In this document: positions 7,983 to 18,102 of the stretch, in pieces | Numbering within the stretch: position 1 is the first letter of the stretch | How the letters are laid out: every line of letters begins with the position of its first letter | Origin: Myceligenerans indicum | GTDB lineage: Bacteria; Actinomycetota; Actinomycetes; Actinomycetales; Cellulomonadaceae | Direction of reading: 5' to 3' | DNA length: 57,349 nucleotides | NCBI RefSeq assembly: GCF_016742955.1 | Contig: NZ_JABBYC010000029.1 | Span: forward strand, 1-57,349 | Position numbers and translations under genes: made by a program | Notes under the pieces: generated by a model | The model's input: only the letters and a program-made list of their open reading frames with translations | What the model was told of the DNA's origin: nothing | Databases searched by the model: none

Positions 7983-9104
7983 TCAGGAGACCGACCAGGA
8001 GCCCGAGGCCTTGGGCACCAGTTCGATCCACGTGTTGCCGGGGGCGAGTCTCGCGGGCTCGCCGTTCTCGAGGGTGAGTTCGACGGGCCGGCGAAGCTTC
8101 GACTTGCTCCAGTGCACCTTCACGACCTTGCCTTCGGCGGCGATGATGCCCGTGCCGGAACCGACCAGCTTCGTCTCCGGCACGTGTGAGCCGGCGGCGT
8201 CCACGTACGGCGTCATGACCACGTCCACCTGCAACGCCACGACGTTCCGGGCCGCGTGTCGTACGCCCGACGCCGACATGGAGGCCACGCCTCCCTCGCT
8301 GCGCCTGTAGGTGTGGCTTCCGCCGTCCCAGTACCAGTTGCTGGTCTGCTGGTTCGACAGCCGCACGCCGATCGTCCCCGCCCGGCGCCCCTCCACCGCG
8401 GCCGACGACTCCCCGGCCTCGGGGGCATGGAGGAACTGCTCCGGTGGCGGAGCGGAAAGCCGCAGGTCCTCCCTCTCCTGGGACAGGAACACCTCCGGAC
8501 GGCCGATCACGTTGTGCGGCGCGGGACGACTCGGGTCGCGGGAGAACCCGGCGTCCCCGTCGTCCATGATCACGGACTGCGTCGACACCCGGTTCACCCG
8601 GTCGATGAACGGGGACTGACCGCCCGAGTAGGCGAGCATGCCCTTCATCGGCGCGACGATCGCGGCGTCCATCGGCCGCACGGACCGCACGGGCTCCACG
8701 GTGTCGGGCAGCGTCGAGTGGTAGGTGGCGACGAAGCGCGTGATCCCGCCCTCCACGACCTCCTCCCAGACGAGGTCCGCGTACTCCAGGCCCCGGGTGG
8801 GGCGGGCCTCCGGCGCGTTCTCGATCTTGACCGAGAGCGCGGGACGTCCCATCGCCTTCTCCTTGCCCTCGATCCCGGTCAGCGGCCAGTACACCGGCTT
8901 CGGCACGGGTTCCGGCGCCTCCGTCTTGGGGGTCGCCGTCTCGGGCTCGACCGTCGCGGTCGGGGTGGCCAGCGGCTCCGGTTCGTCCCACGGCCACGCC
9001 AGCCTCTGCCCCCAGGGCGTGCTGCAGGCGCTCATCCCGATCGCCACCGCCGTGACCAGAGCGAGAGCCCCGGCAGCTCGCTGACGTCGCAGCGTCCGTC
9101 TCAT
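7983..9104 (-). CDS. DUF3048 family (YerB-like) lipoprotein
   Basis: A 373-residue protein with a lipoprotein signal peptide (Arg-rich start, hydrophobic core, lipobox Met-Ser-Ala-Cys at about 26), a Pro/Thr/Glu-rich spacer and then a DUF3048 domain. Family-type features are Arg-Pro-Ala-Leu-Ser-Val-Lys-Ile-Glu-Asn near the domain start, Ala-Asp-Leu-Val-Trp-Glu-Glu, and a second half with Asn-Trp-Tyr-Trp-Asp-Gly. The family is widespread in Gram-positives (Bacillus YerB) and its biochemical role is not established. ATG at 9104 has GGAGGAAAC directly upstream; the open frame continues to 9377 without support. It sits between menA and menE but on the opposite strand, so a role in menaquinone synthesis should not be assumed. 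Confidence 0.82.
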   Translation of the reverse strand: MRRTLRRQRAAGALALVTAVAIGMSACSTPWGQRLAWPWDEPEPLATPTATVEPETATPKTEAPEPVPKPVYWPLTGIEGKEKAMGRPALSVKIENAPEARPTRGLEYADLVWEEVVEGGITRFVATYHSTLPDTVEPVRSVRPMDAAIVAPMKGMLAYSGGQSPFIDRVNRVSTQSVIMDDGDAGFSRDPSRPAPHNVIGRPEVFLSQEREDLRLSAPPPEQFLHAPEAGESSAAVEGRRAGTIGVRLSNQQTSNWYWDGGSHTYRRSEGGVASMSASGVRHAARNVVALQVDVVMTPYVDAAGSHVPETKLVGSGTGIIAAEGKVVKVHWSKSKLRRPVELTLENGEPARLAPGNTWIELVPKASGSWSVS

Positions 9105-9217
9105 GTTTCCTCCGGGTCCGCGCGTGATGCTGTCGCCCGGCCGCCCCCGGGACTGGCGCCACACCCTAACGGGTTTGCACTTCTTCAGGTTAAGCCCGTT
9201 TGCCCAGGCCGCAGGTC

Positions 9218-9229
9218 TAAGCTGGCACG
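9218..9229 (+). promoter_or_regulatory. Leaderless-type -10 element of menE
   Basis: TAAGCT at 9218-9223 is followed by six bases and the GTG start at 9230. No Shine-Dalgarno sequence precedes the start. Confidence 0.5.
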
Positions 9230-10435
9230 GTGCGGGATGAGTTGAGAGACGTGGTCGCGGCAGTCCGCACGGCCCTGCACGGCGGGGCTCCGTACGCACC
9301 GCACCCGCTGTCCGCCGGCCCCCCACCGCCGGACGGCACGGCTCTGGTGGTTCGCACCTCCGGCTCCACGGGAACACCCCGCCAGGTCACCCTGTCCGCG
9401 GCGGCGCTCCGCGCCTCAGCCTCCGCGACCCACGAACGTCTCGGCGGACCCGGCCGGTGGTTCCTCGCCCTTCCCGCCACCCACGTCGCAGGCCTCCAGG
9501 TGATCTCGCGGTCCGTGATCGCCGGGACCTCCGTCGGCGGCGGGACGGACGGGCCGTTCACCCCCGACGGCTTCGCCGCCACGGCCGGGACGTTCCTGTC
9601 CGACGACGCCGGCTCGCGCGCCTACGTCTCGCTCGTGCCCACCCAGGCCCATCGGCTCGTCGAGGCCGCCGACGGCGGCGCACCCGCCGGCCTGGACACG
9701 CTCGCGCGGTTCGACGCCGTCCTCCTCGGAGGTGCCGCCACACCGGACGCACTCCGCGTCCGGCTCCACGACGCCGGCGTGCGTGCCGTCACCACCTACG
9801 GCATGTCCGAGACCTGCGGCGGATGCGTGTACGACGGCGTCCCGCTCGCGGGCGTGCGGGTCCGGCTCGCGCAGGACCGGGCAGGCCGGACCGGTGCACC
9901 CGGCATCGTGGAGCTGTCCGGGCCGGTGCTCGCCGACGGCTACCTCGGGAACCGGAGCGCCACCGCGGCCGCGTTCCGCACCGATCCCGACGACACCCGC
10001 TGGTTCCGCACCTCCGACCTGGGCGCCCTCGATCCGCAGGGCCGTCTCACGGTCCTCGGCCGCGCCGACGACGTCATCGTCACCGGCGGCGTCAACGTCG
10101 CCCCCGCCGCGGTGGAAGCGGCGCTCGCGGAGCTCGGCGAGGTCTGCGTGGTCGGTGTCCCCGACCGGGAATGGGGGCGGTCGGTCACAGCGGTCCTCAC
10201 GCACCCGGCGGGCCGGCCGCTCGACCTCGACCCCTCGCTCCCGCCACGGCTGGAGCCGGCCCCGGCCGAGGTGACCGATCGCGTCCGGCAGCTGGTGACC
10301 GAGCGGCTCGGCCGGGCCGCGGTCCCGCGCCAGGTCTTCCTCACGGACGCCATCCCCCTGCGCGGGCCGGGCAAGCCGGACCGCGCGGCGGTCGAGGCGG
10401 CGGTGGCGGACGCCAGATCCCGGACGGCACCCTGA
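9230..10435 (+). CDS. menE: o-succinylbenzoate-CoA ligase MenE
   Basis: A 401-residue ANL-superfamily adenylating enzyme that activates o-succinylbenzoate with ATP and attaches CoA. Visible motifs: the P-loop Thr-Ser-Gly-Ser-Thr-Gly-Thr-Pro at about 43-50, the adenine-binding Thr-Thr-Tyr-Gly-Met-Ser-Glu-Thr at about 187-194, the hinge Gly-Arg-Ala-Asp-Asp-Val-Ile-Val-Thr-Gly-Gly at about 278-288, and the catalytic Lys in Gly-Pro-Gly-Lys-Pro-Asp near 383. It is shorter than the roughly 500-residue Bacillus enzyme because the N-terminal subdomain is reduced, as is usual in Actinobacteria. It ends 53 bases before the next plus-strand gene. Confidence 0.92.
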   Translation: MRDELRDVVAAVRTALHGGAPYAPHPLSAGPPPPDGTALVVRTSGSTGTPRQVTLSAAALRASASATHERLGGPGRWFLALPATHVAGLQVISRSVIAGTSVGGGTDGPFTPDGFAATAGTFLSDDAGSRAYVSLVPTQAHRLVEAADGGAPAGLDTLARFDAVLLGGAATPDALRVRLHDAGVRAVTTYGMSETCGGCVYDGVPLAGVRVRLAQDRAGRTGAPGIVELSGPVLADGYLGNRSATAAAFRTDPDDTRWFRTSDLGALDPQGRLTVLGRADDVIVTGGVNVAPAAVEAALAELGEVCVVGVPDREWGRSVTAVLTHPAGRPLDLDPSLPPRLEPAPAEVTDRVRQLVTERLGRAAVPRQVFLTDAIPLRGPGKPDRAAVEAAVADARSRTAP

Positions 10436-10488
10436 GCGCCCTCGCGGGATCCACGTTGCGGCGGTGCGGGTGGTTCGGCCAGCATGTG

Positions 10489-11121
10489 ATGATGCCCCGA
10501 ACCGACACCGTGTGGCCCGTCGTGCACGACGAGCGTGCCGCCCTGGTCCGTGACCTGGAAACGCTGACGCACGAGCAGTGGGAGGCCCCGTCACTCTGTG
10601 CGGGCTGGACGGTTCACGACGTCCTGGCCCACCTGATCGACAGCGCGACGACGACCCGCCGCGGTTTCGTCCGGCGGATGATCGCTGCCCGGGGAGACTT
10701 CGACCGGGACAACGCGGTGGGCGTCGAACGCGAGCGTGCCACCCACCCGGATGCGACTCTCGCGTCCTTCCGCCGGGTCGTGAACCGGACCGACACCCCA
10801 CCTGCGGCCCTGGCCACCCGCCTCGTCGAGGCCTTCGTGCACGGGGAGGACATCCGCCGTCCTCTGGGGATCTCCCGCGGCTACCCGGCGCAGCACGTCC
10901 TGACCGCGCTGCGCTACCAGGCCAGGACCCCCGAATCCTTCGGCGGCGGCAGGGAACGGGCGAGAGCGGTACGCCTCGTCGTCACGGACGCCGGCGTGAC
11001 GATCGGTTCCGGCCCGGAGGCGACGGGCACCGCGACGGCTCTCCTGCTGGCACTCTCGGGACGACCGGTCCGGGAGGGCGAGATCCAGGGCCCGGGCGCC
11101 GGGCCGGTGGTCCGGCGCTGA
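10489..11121 (+). CDS. DinB/maleylpyruvate isomerase-type mycothiol-dependent family protein
   Basis: A 210-residue protein whose N-terminal four-helix DinB-like domain contains Cys-Ala-Gly-Trp-Thr-Val-His-Asp-Val-Leu-Ala-His-Leu, the metal-ligand signature of the maleylpyruvate isomerase/mycothiol S-transferase superfamily. A second His occurs in Val-His-Gly-Glu-Asp-Ile at about 122. Such proteins use or act on mycothiol, but individual substrates are rarely known. The start is uncertain: GTG 10486 and ATG 10489 and 10492 are adjacent and in frame; no clear ribosome-binding site was found. It lies downstream of menE and converges on menB. Confidence 0.75.
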   Translation: MMPRTDTVWPVVHDERAALVRDLETLTHEQWEAPSLCAGWTVHDVLAHLIDSATTTRRGFVRRMIAARGDFDRDNAVGVERERATHPDATLASFRRVVNRTDTPPAALATRLVEAFVHGEDIRRPLGISRGYPAQHVLTALRYQARTPESFGGGRERARAVRLVVTDAGVTIGSGPEATGTATALLLALSGRPVREGEIQGPGAGPVVRR

Positions 11122-11203
11122 CGGGCCCCGCCCCGACACCCGGGCGCAGCACGACGGCACCCCGGACCCGGCACGGCACGCGCCCTGCGGGGAGCGCCCG
11201 CGC

Positions 11204-12187
11204 TCAGAAGTAGTAGGGGAACTGGCTCCAGTCCGGGTCACGACGCTCCAGGAACGCGTCGCGTCCCTCGACCGCCTCGTCCGTCATGTAGGCCAGGCGC
11301 GTGGCCTCCCCGGCGAAGACCTGCTGGCCGTTGATGCCGTCGTCGGGCAGGTTGAACGCGAACTTCAGCATGCGGATCGCCTGCGGCGACTTCGTCGCGA
11401 TCGTGCGCGCGTACTCGATCGCCAGGCCCTCCAGATCGGCGTGCTCCGCGACCTCGTTGACCGCTCCCCAGCGCTCGGCGTCGTCCGCTGAGTACTCCCG
11501 GGCCAGGAAGAAGATCTCCCGGGCCCGCTTCTGCCCCACCTGACGGGCGAGATAGGCCGAGCCGTAGCCGCCGTCGAACGAGCCGACGTTCGCGTCCGTC
11601 TGCTTGAACTTCCCGTGGTCCCGGCACGCGATCGTCAGGTCGCACACCACGTGCAGCGAGTGCCCGCCGCCGGCCGCCCAGCCGTCCACGACGGCGACCA
11701 CCACCTTCGGCATCGTCCGGATCAGCCGCTGCACCTCCAGGATGTGCAGCCGGCCCGCCCGGGCAGGGTCGACGGCGTCGGCGGTGGCGACCTCCCCGCC
11801 GCCGTCGGGAGCCGTCGTGTACCGGTACCCGGACCGGCCGCGGATGCGCTGGTCCCCGCCGGAACAGAACGCCCACCCGGCATCCTTGGGCGAGGGCCCG
11901 TTGCCCGTGAGCAGCACCGTGCCGACGTCGGACGTCATGCGCGCGTGGTCCAGCACCCGGTACAGCTCGTCCACGGTGTGCGGCCGGAACGCGTTGCGCA
12001 CGTCCGCACGGTCGAAGGCGACCCGCACCACCGGCAGGTCGCGACCCGTCGCGTGGTCGTGCCCACGGTGGTACGTCATGTCCGTGAGGTCCTCGAACCC
12101 TGTGACCTCCCGCCACTGCTGCGGGTCGAAGGTCTCGGAGACCTGGCGGGGCAGGGGCGCGGCCGGCTGATCGGTGGAGGTGCTCAC
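11204..12187 (-). CDS. menB: 1,4-dihydroxy-2-naphthoyl-CoA synthase MenB
   Basis: A 327-residue crotonase-fold enzyme that closes the second ring, turning o-succinylbenzoyl-CoA into 1,4-dihydroxy-2-naphthoyl-CoA. MenB-type features: Cys-Ser-Gly-Gly-Asp-Gln followed by Arg-Gly-Arg-Ser-Gly-Tyr (oxyanion-hole region), Gly-Trp-Ala-Ala-Gly-Gly-Gly-His-Ser-Leu, Asp-Ala-Asn-Val-Gly-Ser-Phe-Asp-Gly-Gly-Tyr-Gly, and the C-terminal Pro-Asp-Trp-Ser-Gln-Phe-Pro-Tyr-Tyr. Between Gly-Tyr and the next strand there is a short extra insert. GTG at 12187 follows TACGCT by six bases, so it is probably leaderless. It is divergent from menC across 38 bases. Confidence 0.94.
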   Translation of the reverse strand: MSTSTDQPAAPLPRQVSETFDPQQWREVTGFEDLTDMTYHRGHDHATGRDLPVVRVAFDRADVRNAFRPHTVDELYRVLDHARMTSDVGTVLLTGNGPSPKDAGWAFCSGGDQRIRGRSGYRYTTAPDGGGEVATADAVDPARAGRLHILEVQRLIRTMPKVVVAVVDGWAAGGGHSLHVVCDLTIACRDHGKFKQTDANVGSFDGGYGSAYLARQVGQKRAREIFFLAREYSADDAERWGAVNEVAEHADLEGLAIEYARTIATKSPQAIRMLKFAFNLPDDGINGQQVFAGEATRLAYMTDEAVEGRDAFLERRDPDWSQFPYYF

Positions 12188-12193
12188 GGGGGA

Positions 12194-12219
12194 AGCGTAG
12201 TTCGTCGGTCCACTAGCCT
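12194..12219. promoter_or_regulatory. Back-to-back leaderless promoters for menB and menC
   Basis: In the 38-base gap, TACGCT on the minus strand (12199-12194) lies six bases before the menB GTG, and TAGCCT on the plus strand (12214-12219) lies six bases before the menC GTG. The two -10 elements are 14 bases apart, so each -35 region must fall in or beside the other promoter. Confidence 0.55.
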
Positions 12220-12225
12220 GAACGG

Positions 12226-13269
12226 GTGCACGAGTCCATCGTCTGGTCCACCCCGCTGCGCACCCGGTTCCGCGGCCTCGACGTCCGCGACGGGATGCTC
12301 CTGCGGGGCGACGCCGGCTGGGGCGAGCTCTCCCCGTTCTGGGACTACGACGACGCCGAGTCCGCCACCTGGCTCCGTGCCGCCCGCGAGGCCGCCGACA
12401 CCGGCTGGCCCGACCCGGTGCGCGAGGCCGTGCCCGTGAACGTGACGGTCCCCGCCGTCGGGCCGGACAAGGCCCGCGAGATCGTGCTCGCCTCCGGGGG
12501 CTGCCGCACCGCCAAGATCAAGGTCGCCCAGCGCAGTCCCGGCGGCGGCATCGAGCCCCTCGCCGCCGAGCAGGCCCGCGTCGAGGCGGTCCGCTCCGCG
12601 TTCGACGAGCTGTACGCCGGCACCCACCAGGAGGCCCGCATCCGCGTCGACGCCAACGGCGGCTGGAGCCTGGACGAGGCGCTGCTGCGGCTGCCCGTGC
12701 TCCACCGTGCCGCCGGCGGGGACGGACGCGCCGGGAGCGTCCACGGCCTGGAGTACGTCGAGCAGCCCTGCGCGTCCGTCGAGGACCTCGCCGCCCTGCG
12801 CCGTGCGCAGCACGTCCCCGTCGCCGCCGACGAGTCGATCCGCCGCGCCGAGGATCCCCTGCGGGTGGTCCGGCTGGACGCCGCCGACGTCGTGGTGCTC
12901 AAGGTGCAGCCGCTCGGCGGTGTGCGGGCCTGCCTCGACCTGGCCGAACAGGTGAGGCTTCCCGTGGTGGTCTCCTCCGCGCTCGAGTCCTCCGTCGGGC
13001 TCGCGGCAGGCGTGGCGCTCGCCGCGGCTCTCCCGGACCTGCCGCACGCCTGCGGCCTCGCGACGGCGCAGCTCCTGGAGCACGACGTGGTGGCGGACCC
13101 CCTGCTGCCGGTCGGCGGGGCGATTCCGGTACGCCGGCCCGCCCCCGACCCCACCGCACTGGCCGCCGTCCCGGCACCGGCCGACGTCGCGGGCCGCTGG
13201 CGAGCCCGGCTCCACCGTCTCGCTCGGCTCCTCGACGCGGACGAGGCCGTGGCCTCCGCCGCCCGCTGA
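12226..13269 (+). CDS. menC: o-succinylbenzoate synthase MenC
   Basis: A 347-residue enolase-superfamily dehydratase producing o-succinylbenzoate from SHCHC. Expected residues are present: the catalytic Lys pair in Lys-Ile-Lys-Val (about 92-95), metal ligands Asp in Val-Asp-Ala-Asn-Gly-Gly (about 143), Glu in Val-Glu-Gln-Pro (about 180) and Asp in Ala-Asp-Glu-Ser (about 205), and the second catalytic Lys in Leu-Lys-Val-Gln-Pro (about 226). GTG at 12226 is six bases after TAGCCT. It ends 141 bases before menD, which has its own promoter. Confidence 0.93.
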   Translation: MHESIVWSTPLRTRFRGLDVRDGMLLRGDAGWGELSPFWDYDDAESATWLRAAREAADTGWPDPVREAVPVNVTVPAVGPDKAREIVLASGGCRTAKIKVAQRSPGGGIEPLAAEQARVEAVRSAFDELYAGTHQEARIRVDANGGWSLDEALLRLPVLHRAAGGDGRAGSVHGLEYVEQPCASVEDLAALRRAQHVPVAADESIRRAEDPLRVVRLDAADVVVLKVQPLGGVRACLDLAEQVRLPVVVSSALESSVGLAAGVALAAALPDLPHACGLATAQLLEHDVVADPLLPVGGAIPVRRPAPDPTALAAVPAPADVAGRWRARLHRLARLLDADEAVASAAR

Positions 13270-13398
13270 CCGTCCCGGCCCCGCGGCGCCCCGCGGCGAG
13301 CCGGCGACGCCGCGACGGGCCACGTCGCCGCCGCGGCCCTCGGCCGCCCCGCGCCACCGATCCGGGCGCGGTGGACGGCAACGGCACGATCGCGCGGC

Positions 13399-13410
13399 TA
13401 GCCTGGCTGC
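13399..13410 (+). promoter_or_regulatory. Leaderless-type -10 element of menD
   Basis: TAGCCT at 13399-13404 precedes the menD ATG by six bases, the same hexamer and spacing as menC. Confidence 0.5.
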
Positions 13411-15252
13411 ATGCCTGAGAATCCCGCCTCGGTCGGCGCCGCGCGCGGCCTGATCTCCGAGCTCGTCGCACACGGGGTCCACGACGTCGTCCTGGCACCC
13501 GGGTCCCGTTCCGCGCCGCTCGCCTACGCGACGGCCGAGGCCGCCGACGCCGGCCTGCTGACCCTCCACGTGCGCATCGACGAGCGCACGGCCGGGTTCC
13601 TGGCGCTCGGCCTCTCCCGGGGGAGCGCCCTGACCGCGGGGTCCGGGGCGGACGGCGCCCACGACGACCCGTCCGTCCCGTTCGCGGGCAGTCCCGTCGC
13701 GGTGGTCACCACCTCCGGCACCGCCGTCGCCAACCTGCACCCGGCCGTGCTCGAGGCGCACCACACCGGCGTCCCGCTGATCCTGCTCACCGCCGACCGG
13801 CCCCACGAGCTGCGCGGCACGGGTGCCTCGCAGACCACGCACCAGCCCGGAATCTTCGCGGGGGCCGTGCGCTACGAGGCGGACGTCCCGGCGCCGTCGG
13901 GCACGGACCTCGCCACTCGCGCGGCCGAGACCCGCGACCTCGCCGCCCTCGCGGCGCGGGCCGCGTCCGCCGCGCTCGGCCTGCGCGACGGAACCCCCGG
14001 CCCGGTGCACCTGAACCTGTCCTACCGCGACCCCCTCCACCCCGCCCCACGACCGGCCGAGACGGACGAGCCCGCGTCCCCGCACCGGCCGGGCAGCGGC
14101 CGGGACACCCCCCTGACCACCGTCGTCCCCGGTACCGTCCGGCACCACGCCTCCCCGGCCCTCCCCGGCCCTCCCGCGCGGACCGTGGTCGTCGCCGGCG
14201 ACTGCGCCGGACCCGGAGCCCGCCGGCTCGCCGAGGCGCAGGGCTGGCCCCTGCTGGCCGAACCGTCCTCGGGCGCGTGCGGAGGCCCGAACGCGATCCC
14301 GGCATACCGGCTCGTGATCGGCGACGACGGCCTCGCGGGCGAGATCCGGCACGCCGTCGTCCTCGGCCGCCCCACGCTCTCGCGCCCGGTGCAGCGCCTG
14401 CTCGCCAGGCCCGACGTCGTCGTCACCGTCGTCACGCCCGGGGGCCTGCCCTGGCCCGACGCCGCGCGCAACGCTGCCCTGGTGGTACAGGGCCTCGCAC
14501 CGGAATGGTACGAGCCGCGGGAGAACGCGGACCGCGACTGGCTCGACCGCTGGCGGGCCGCGGGACGCGCAGCCACGACGGTCATCGACGAGGCCACCCG
14601 GGACGACGCCGTCGCCGGCGGGCCCACGGCGCTGTCCGTGGCCCGGGCCATCGCCACCGTCCTCGGCGACGAGGACGTGCTCGTCGTGGGGTCGTCGAAC
14701 CCGGTGCGCGACCTCGACCTCGTGCTCGGCACGGACGACGTCGGCGGCCTGCCCGCCGTGGTGGCCAACCGCGGGCTCGCCGGCATCGACGGCACCGTCT
14801 CGACCGCCACCGGCCTCGCACTCGCCGCGGCGCGCGCGGGGCGCCGCACCCGCGCGCTCCTGGGAGACCTCACGTTCCTGCACGACGTCGGCGGCCTGCT
14901 GCGCGGACCTGGTGAGGCCCACGTCGACCTGGAGATCGTCGTCGTGAACGACGACGGCGGCTCCATCTTCGCCACCCTGGAGCACGGGGACCTGGCGGCG
15001 ACCTCCGAAGCGGCGGGTGCCCGGTTCGAGCGGGTCTTCGGCACTCCCCACGGTGCGAACCTCGCGCAGCTCTGCGCGGGCTACGGCGTGGACCACCAGC
15101 TCGTGAAGGACGTGCCGAGCCTGCGTCACGCGCTCATGGCCCCGAGCCATGGCGTGCAGGTGATCGAGGTGCGGGTGCCGCGCACGGACCGCCGTACGGA
15201 GGCACGCGACCTGGCACGCCGCGTGGCCGACGCGGTGCGGGGAGTGAGCTGA
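13411..15252 (+). CDS. menD: 2-succinyl-5-enolpyruvyl-6-hydroxy-3-cyclohexene-1-carboxylate synthase MenD
   Basis: A 613-residue thiamine-diphosphate enzyme joining isochorismate and 2-oxoglutarate in the first committed menaquinone step. The N-terminal pyrimidine-binding domain has Ala-Pro-Gly-Ser-Arg-Ser-Ala-Pro-Leu (about 29-37) and the catalytic Glu region Arg-Ile-Asp-Glu-Arg (about 55-59). The C-terminal PP domain has Gly-Asp-Leu-Thr-Phe-Leu-His-Asp (about 484-491) and Asn-Asp-Asp-Gly-Gly-Ser-Ile-Phe (about 512-519), the Mg-ThDP motif. Length is slightly above the usual 550-580. MenF, MenH and the final methyltransferase are not in the window. Confidence 0.94.
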   Translation: MPENPASVGAARGLISELVAHGVHDVVLAPGSRSAPLAYATAEAADAGLLTLHVRIDERTAGFLALGLSRGSALTAGSGADGAHDDPSVPFAGSPVAVVTTSGTAVANLHPAVLEAHHTGVPLILLTADRPHELRGTGASQTTHQPGIFAGAVRYEADVPAPSGTDLATRAAETRDLAALAARAASAALGLRDGTPGPVHLNLSYRDPLHPAPRPAETDEPASPHRPGSGRDTPLTTVVPGTVRHHASPALPGPPARTVVVAGDCAGPGARRLAEAQGWPLLAEPSSGACGGPNAIPAYRLVIGDDGLAGEIRHAVVLGRPTLSRPVQRLLARPDVVVTVVTPGGLPWPDAARNAALVVQGLAPEWYEPRENADRDWLDRWRAAGRAATTVIDEATRDDAVAGGPTALSVARAIATVLGDEDVLVVGSSNPVRDLDLVLGTDDVGGLPAVVANRGLAGIDGTVSTATGLALAAARAGRRTRALLGDLTFLHDVGGLLRGPGEAHVDLEIVVVNDDGGSIFATLEHGDLAATSEAAGARFERVFGTPHGANLAQLCAGYGVDHQLVKDVPSLRHALMAPSHGVQVIEVRVPRTDRRTEARDLARRVADAVRGVS

Positions 15253-15282
15253 GGCCGGGGCGGCAACCGCCGCCCCGGCCTC
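15251..15282. terminator. Bidirectional terminator between menD and ccsB
   Basis: A perfect 14-bp stem (15251-15264 with 15269-15282), loop AACC. It begins inside the menD stop codon and serves two convergent genes. Confidence 0.7.
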
Positions 15283-15306
15283 GACGCACGTGCCGGCGGA
15301 TGTCGC

Positions 15307-16299
15307 CTACGTGAGCCCGGAGTACGAGTGCTTCCCGTTGATGACCAGGTTGACGCCGGTGAAGTTGAACAGCACGCAGGCGTACCCCACCACCACGAAC
15401 CACGCCGCACGGCGCCCGGACCAGCCGCGCGTCGTGCGCGCGTGCAGGTAGGCCGCGTAGACGACCCAGACCACGAAGGACCAGACCTCCTTGGGGTCCC
15501 ACCCCCAGTAGCGTCCCCACGCGTCCTCGGCCCAGATCGCCCCGCCGATGAGCGTGAACGTCCACAGCACGAACCCGACGGAGTTCAGGCGGAACGACAG
15601 GGCCTCCAACGCGGTCGGCGACGGCGTCTGGTCGAGCCACCGCCAGGCGGCGAGCCACGGCGTGCCCTCGTCGCGGGCGTCCCGCAGGAGCTGCAGCACC
15701 GAGGACACGAACGCCACCGTGAAGATGCCCGTGGCCGTGATCGCCACGCCGACGTGGATGACGAGCCAGTAGTTCTGCAGCGCCGGCTGCAGGCCGGTGG
15801 CCGCCACGAAGAACACGTTCTGCGCCAGCACGAGGAACGTGGCGCCCAGCCCGGCGACGAACGCCCCGAGGAACCGCGCCTCGCGGACGGTGCACACGCC
15901 CACGAACACGGCGACCGCCACGAAGGTGCCCACCAGCACGAACTCATACATGTTGGCCCAGGGGGTCCGCCCGGAGGCGAGCCCGCGCAGCACGATCGCG
16001 GCCAGCAGCATCGCCGCGGCGAGCCACGACAGCGCCATCCCGATCCCGGCGCCCTTCCGGGAGACGCCGCCCGCCGCCGTGCCGTTCCCGGGGCCGTACG
16101 CCGCCGCGGGGCCGGGCGCGGGTTCCGCCTCCGGCGCGCCGCCGCCCGCGGCGACCGTGACCTTCTCCCGCGCCGCGTCCCGCTCGGCCACACGCGCGCC
16201 GGAGAGCCGCGCCAGGTCCACCGCGAACGCGATCATCGCGATCGCGAGCGCCGTGGCGGCAGCCCACACGAGCAGCACGCTCAGGTTCGCCATCTCCAT
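15307..16299 (-). CDS. ccsB: Cytochrome c biogenesis protein CcsB (ResC)
   Basis: A 330-residue membrane protein of the CcmC/CcsA heme-handling family. The hallmark Trp-rich motif Trp-Gly-Trp-Asp-Pro-Lys-Glu-Val-Trp-Ser (about 268-277) is present, with conserved His residues in neighbouring helices (for example Val-Ile-His-Val-Gly near 177), and eight or so hydrophobic segments. With ResB it carries heme out of the cell and attaches it to apocytochrome c in System II. It lies three bases after the resB stop. An Ala/Pro/Gly-rich loop (about 50-75) is variable. Confidence 0.92.
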   Translation of the reverse strand: MEMANLSVLLVWAAATALAIAMIAFAVDLARLSGARVAERDAAREKVTVAAGGGAPEAEPAPGPAAAYGPGNGTAAGGVSRKGAGIGMALSWLAAAMLLAAIVLRGLASGRTPWANMYEFVLVGTFVAVAVFVGVCTVREARFLGAFVAGLGATFLVLAQNVFFVAATGLQPALQNYWLVIHVGVAITATGIFTVAFVSSVLQLLRDARDEGTPWLAAWRWLDQTPSPTALEALSFRLNSVGFVLWTFTLIGGAIWAEDAWGRYWGWDPKEVWSFVVWVVYAAYLHARTTRGWSGRRAAWFVVVGYACVLFNFTGVNLVINGKHSYSGLT

Positions 16300-16302
16300 G
16301 TC

Positions 16303-18102
<1,800 letters not shown>

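Noticed and set aside
12184..15150. A 988-codon open frame on the minus strand across menC and menD
   Set aside because: It is antisense to two clear menaquinone genes; the translation is Arg/Gly/Val-rich without any domain, typical of reverse frames in GC-rich DNA.
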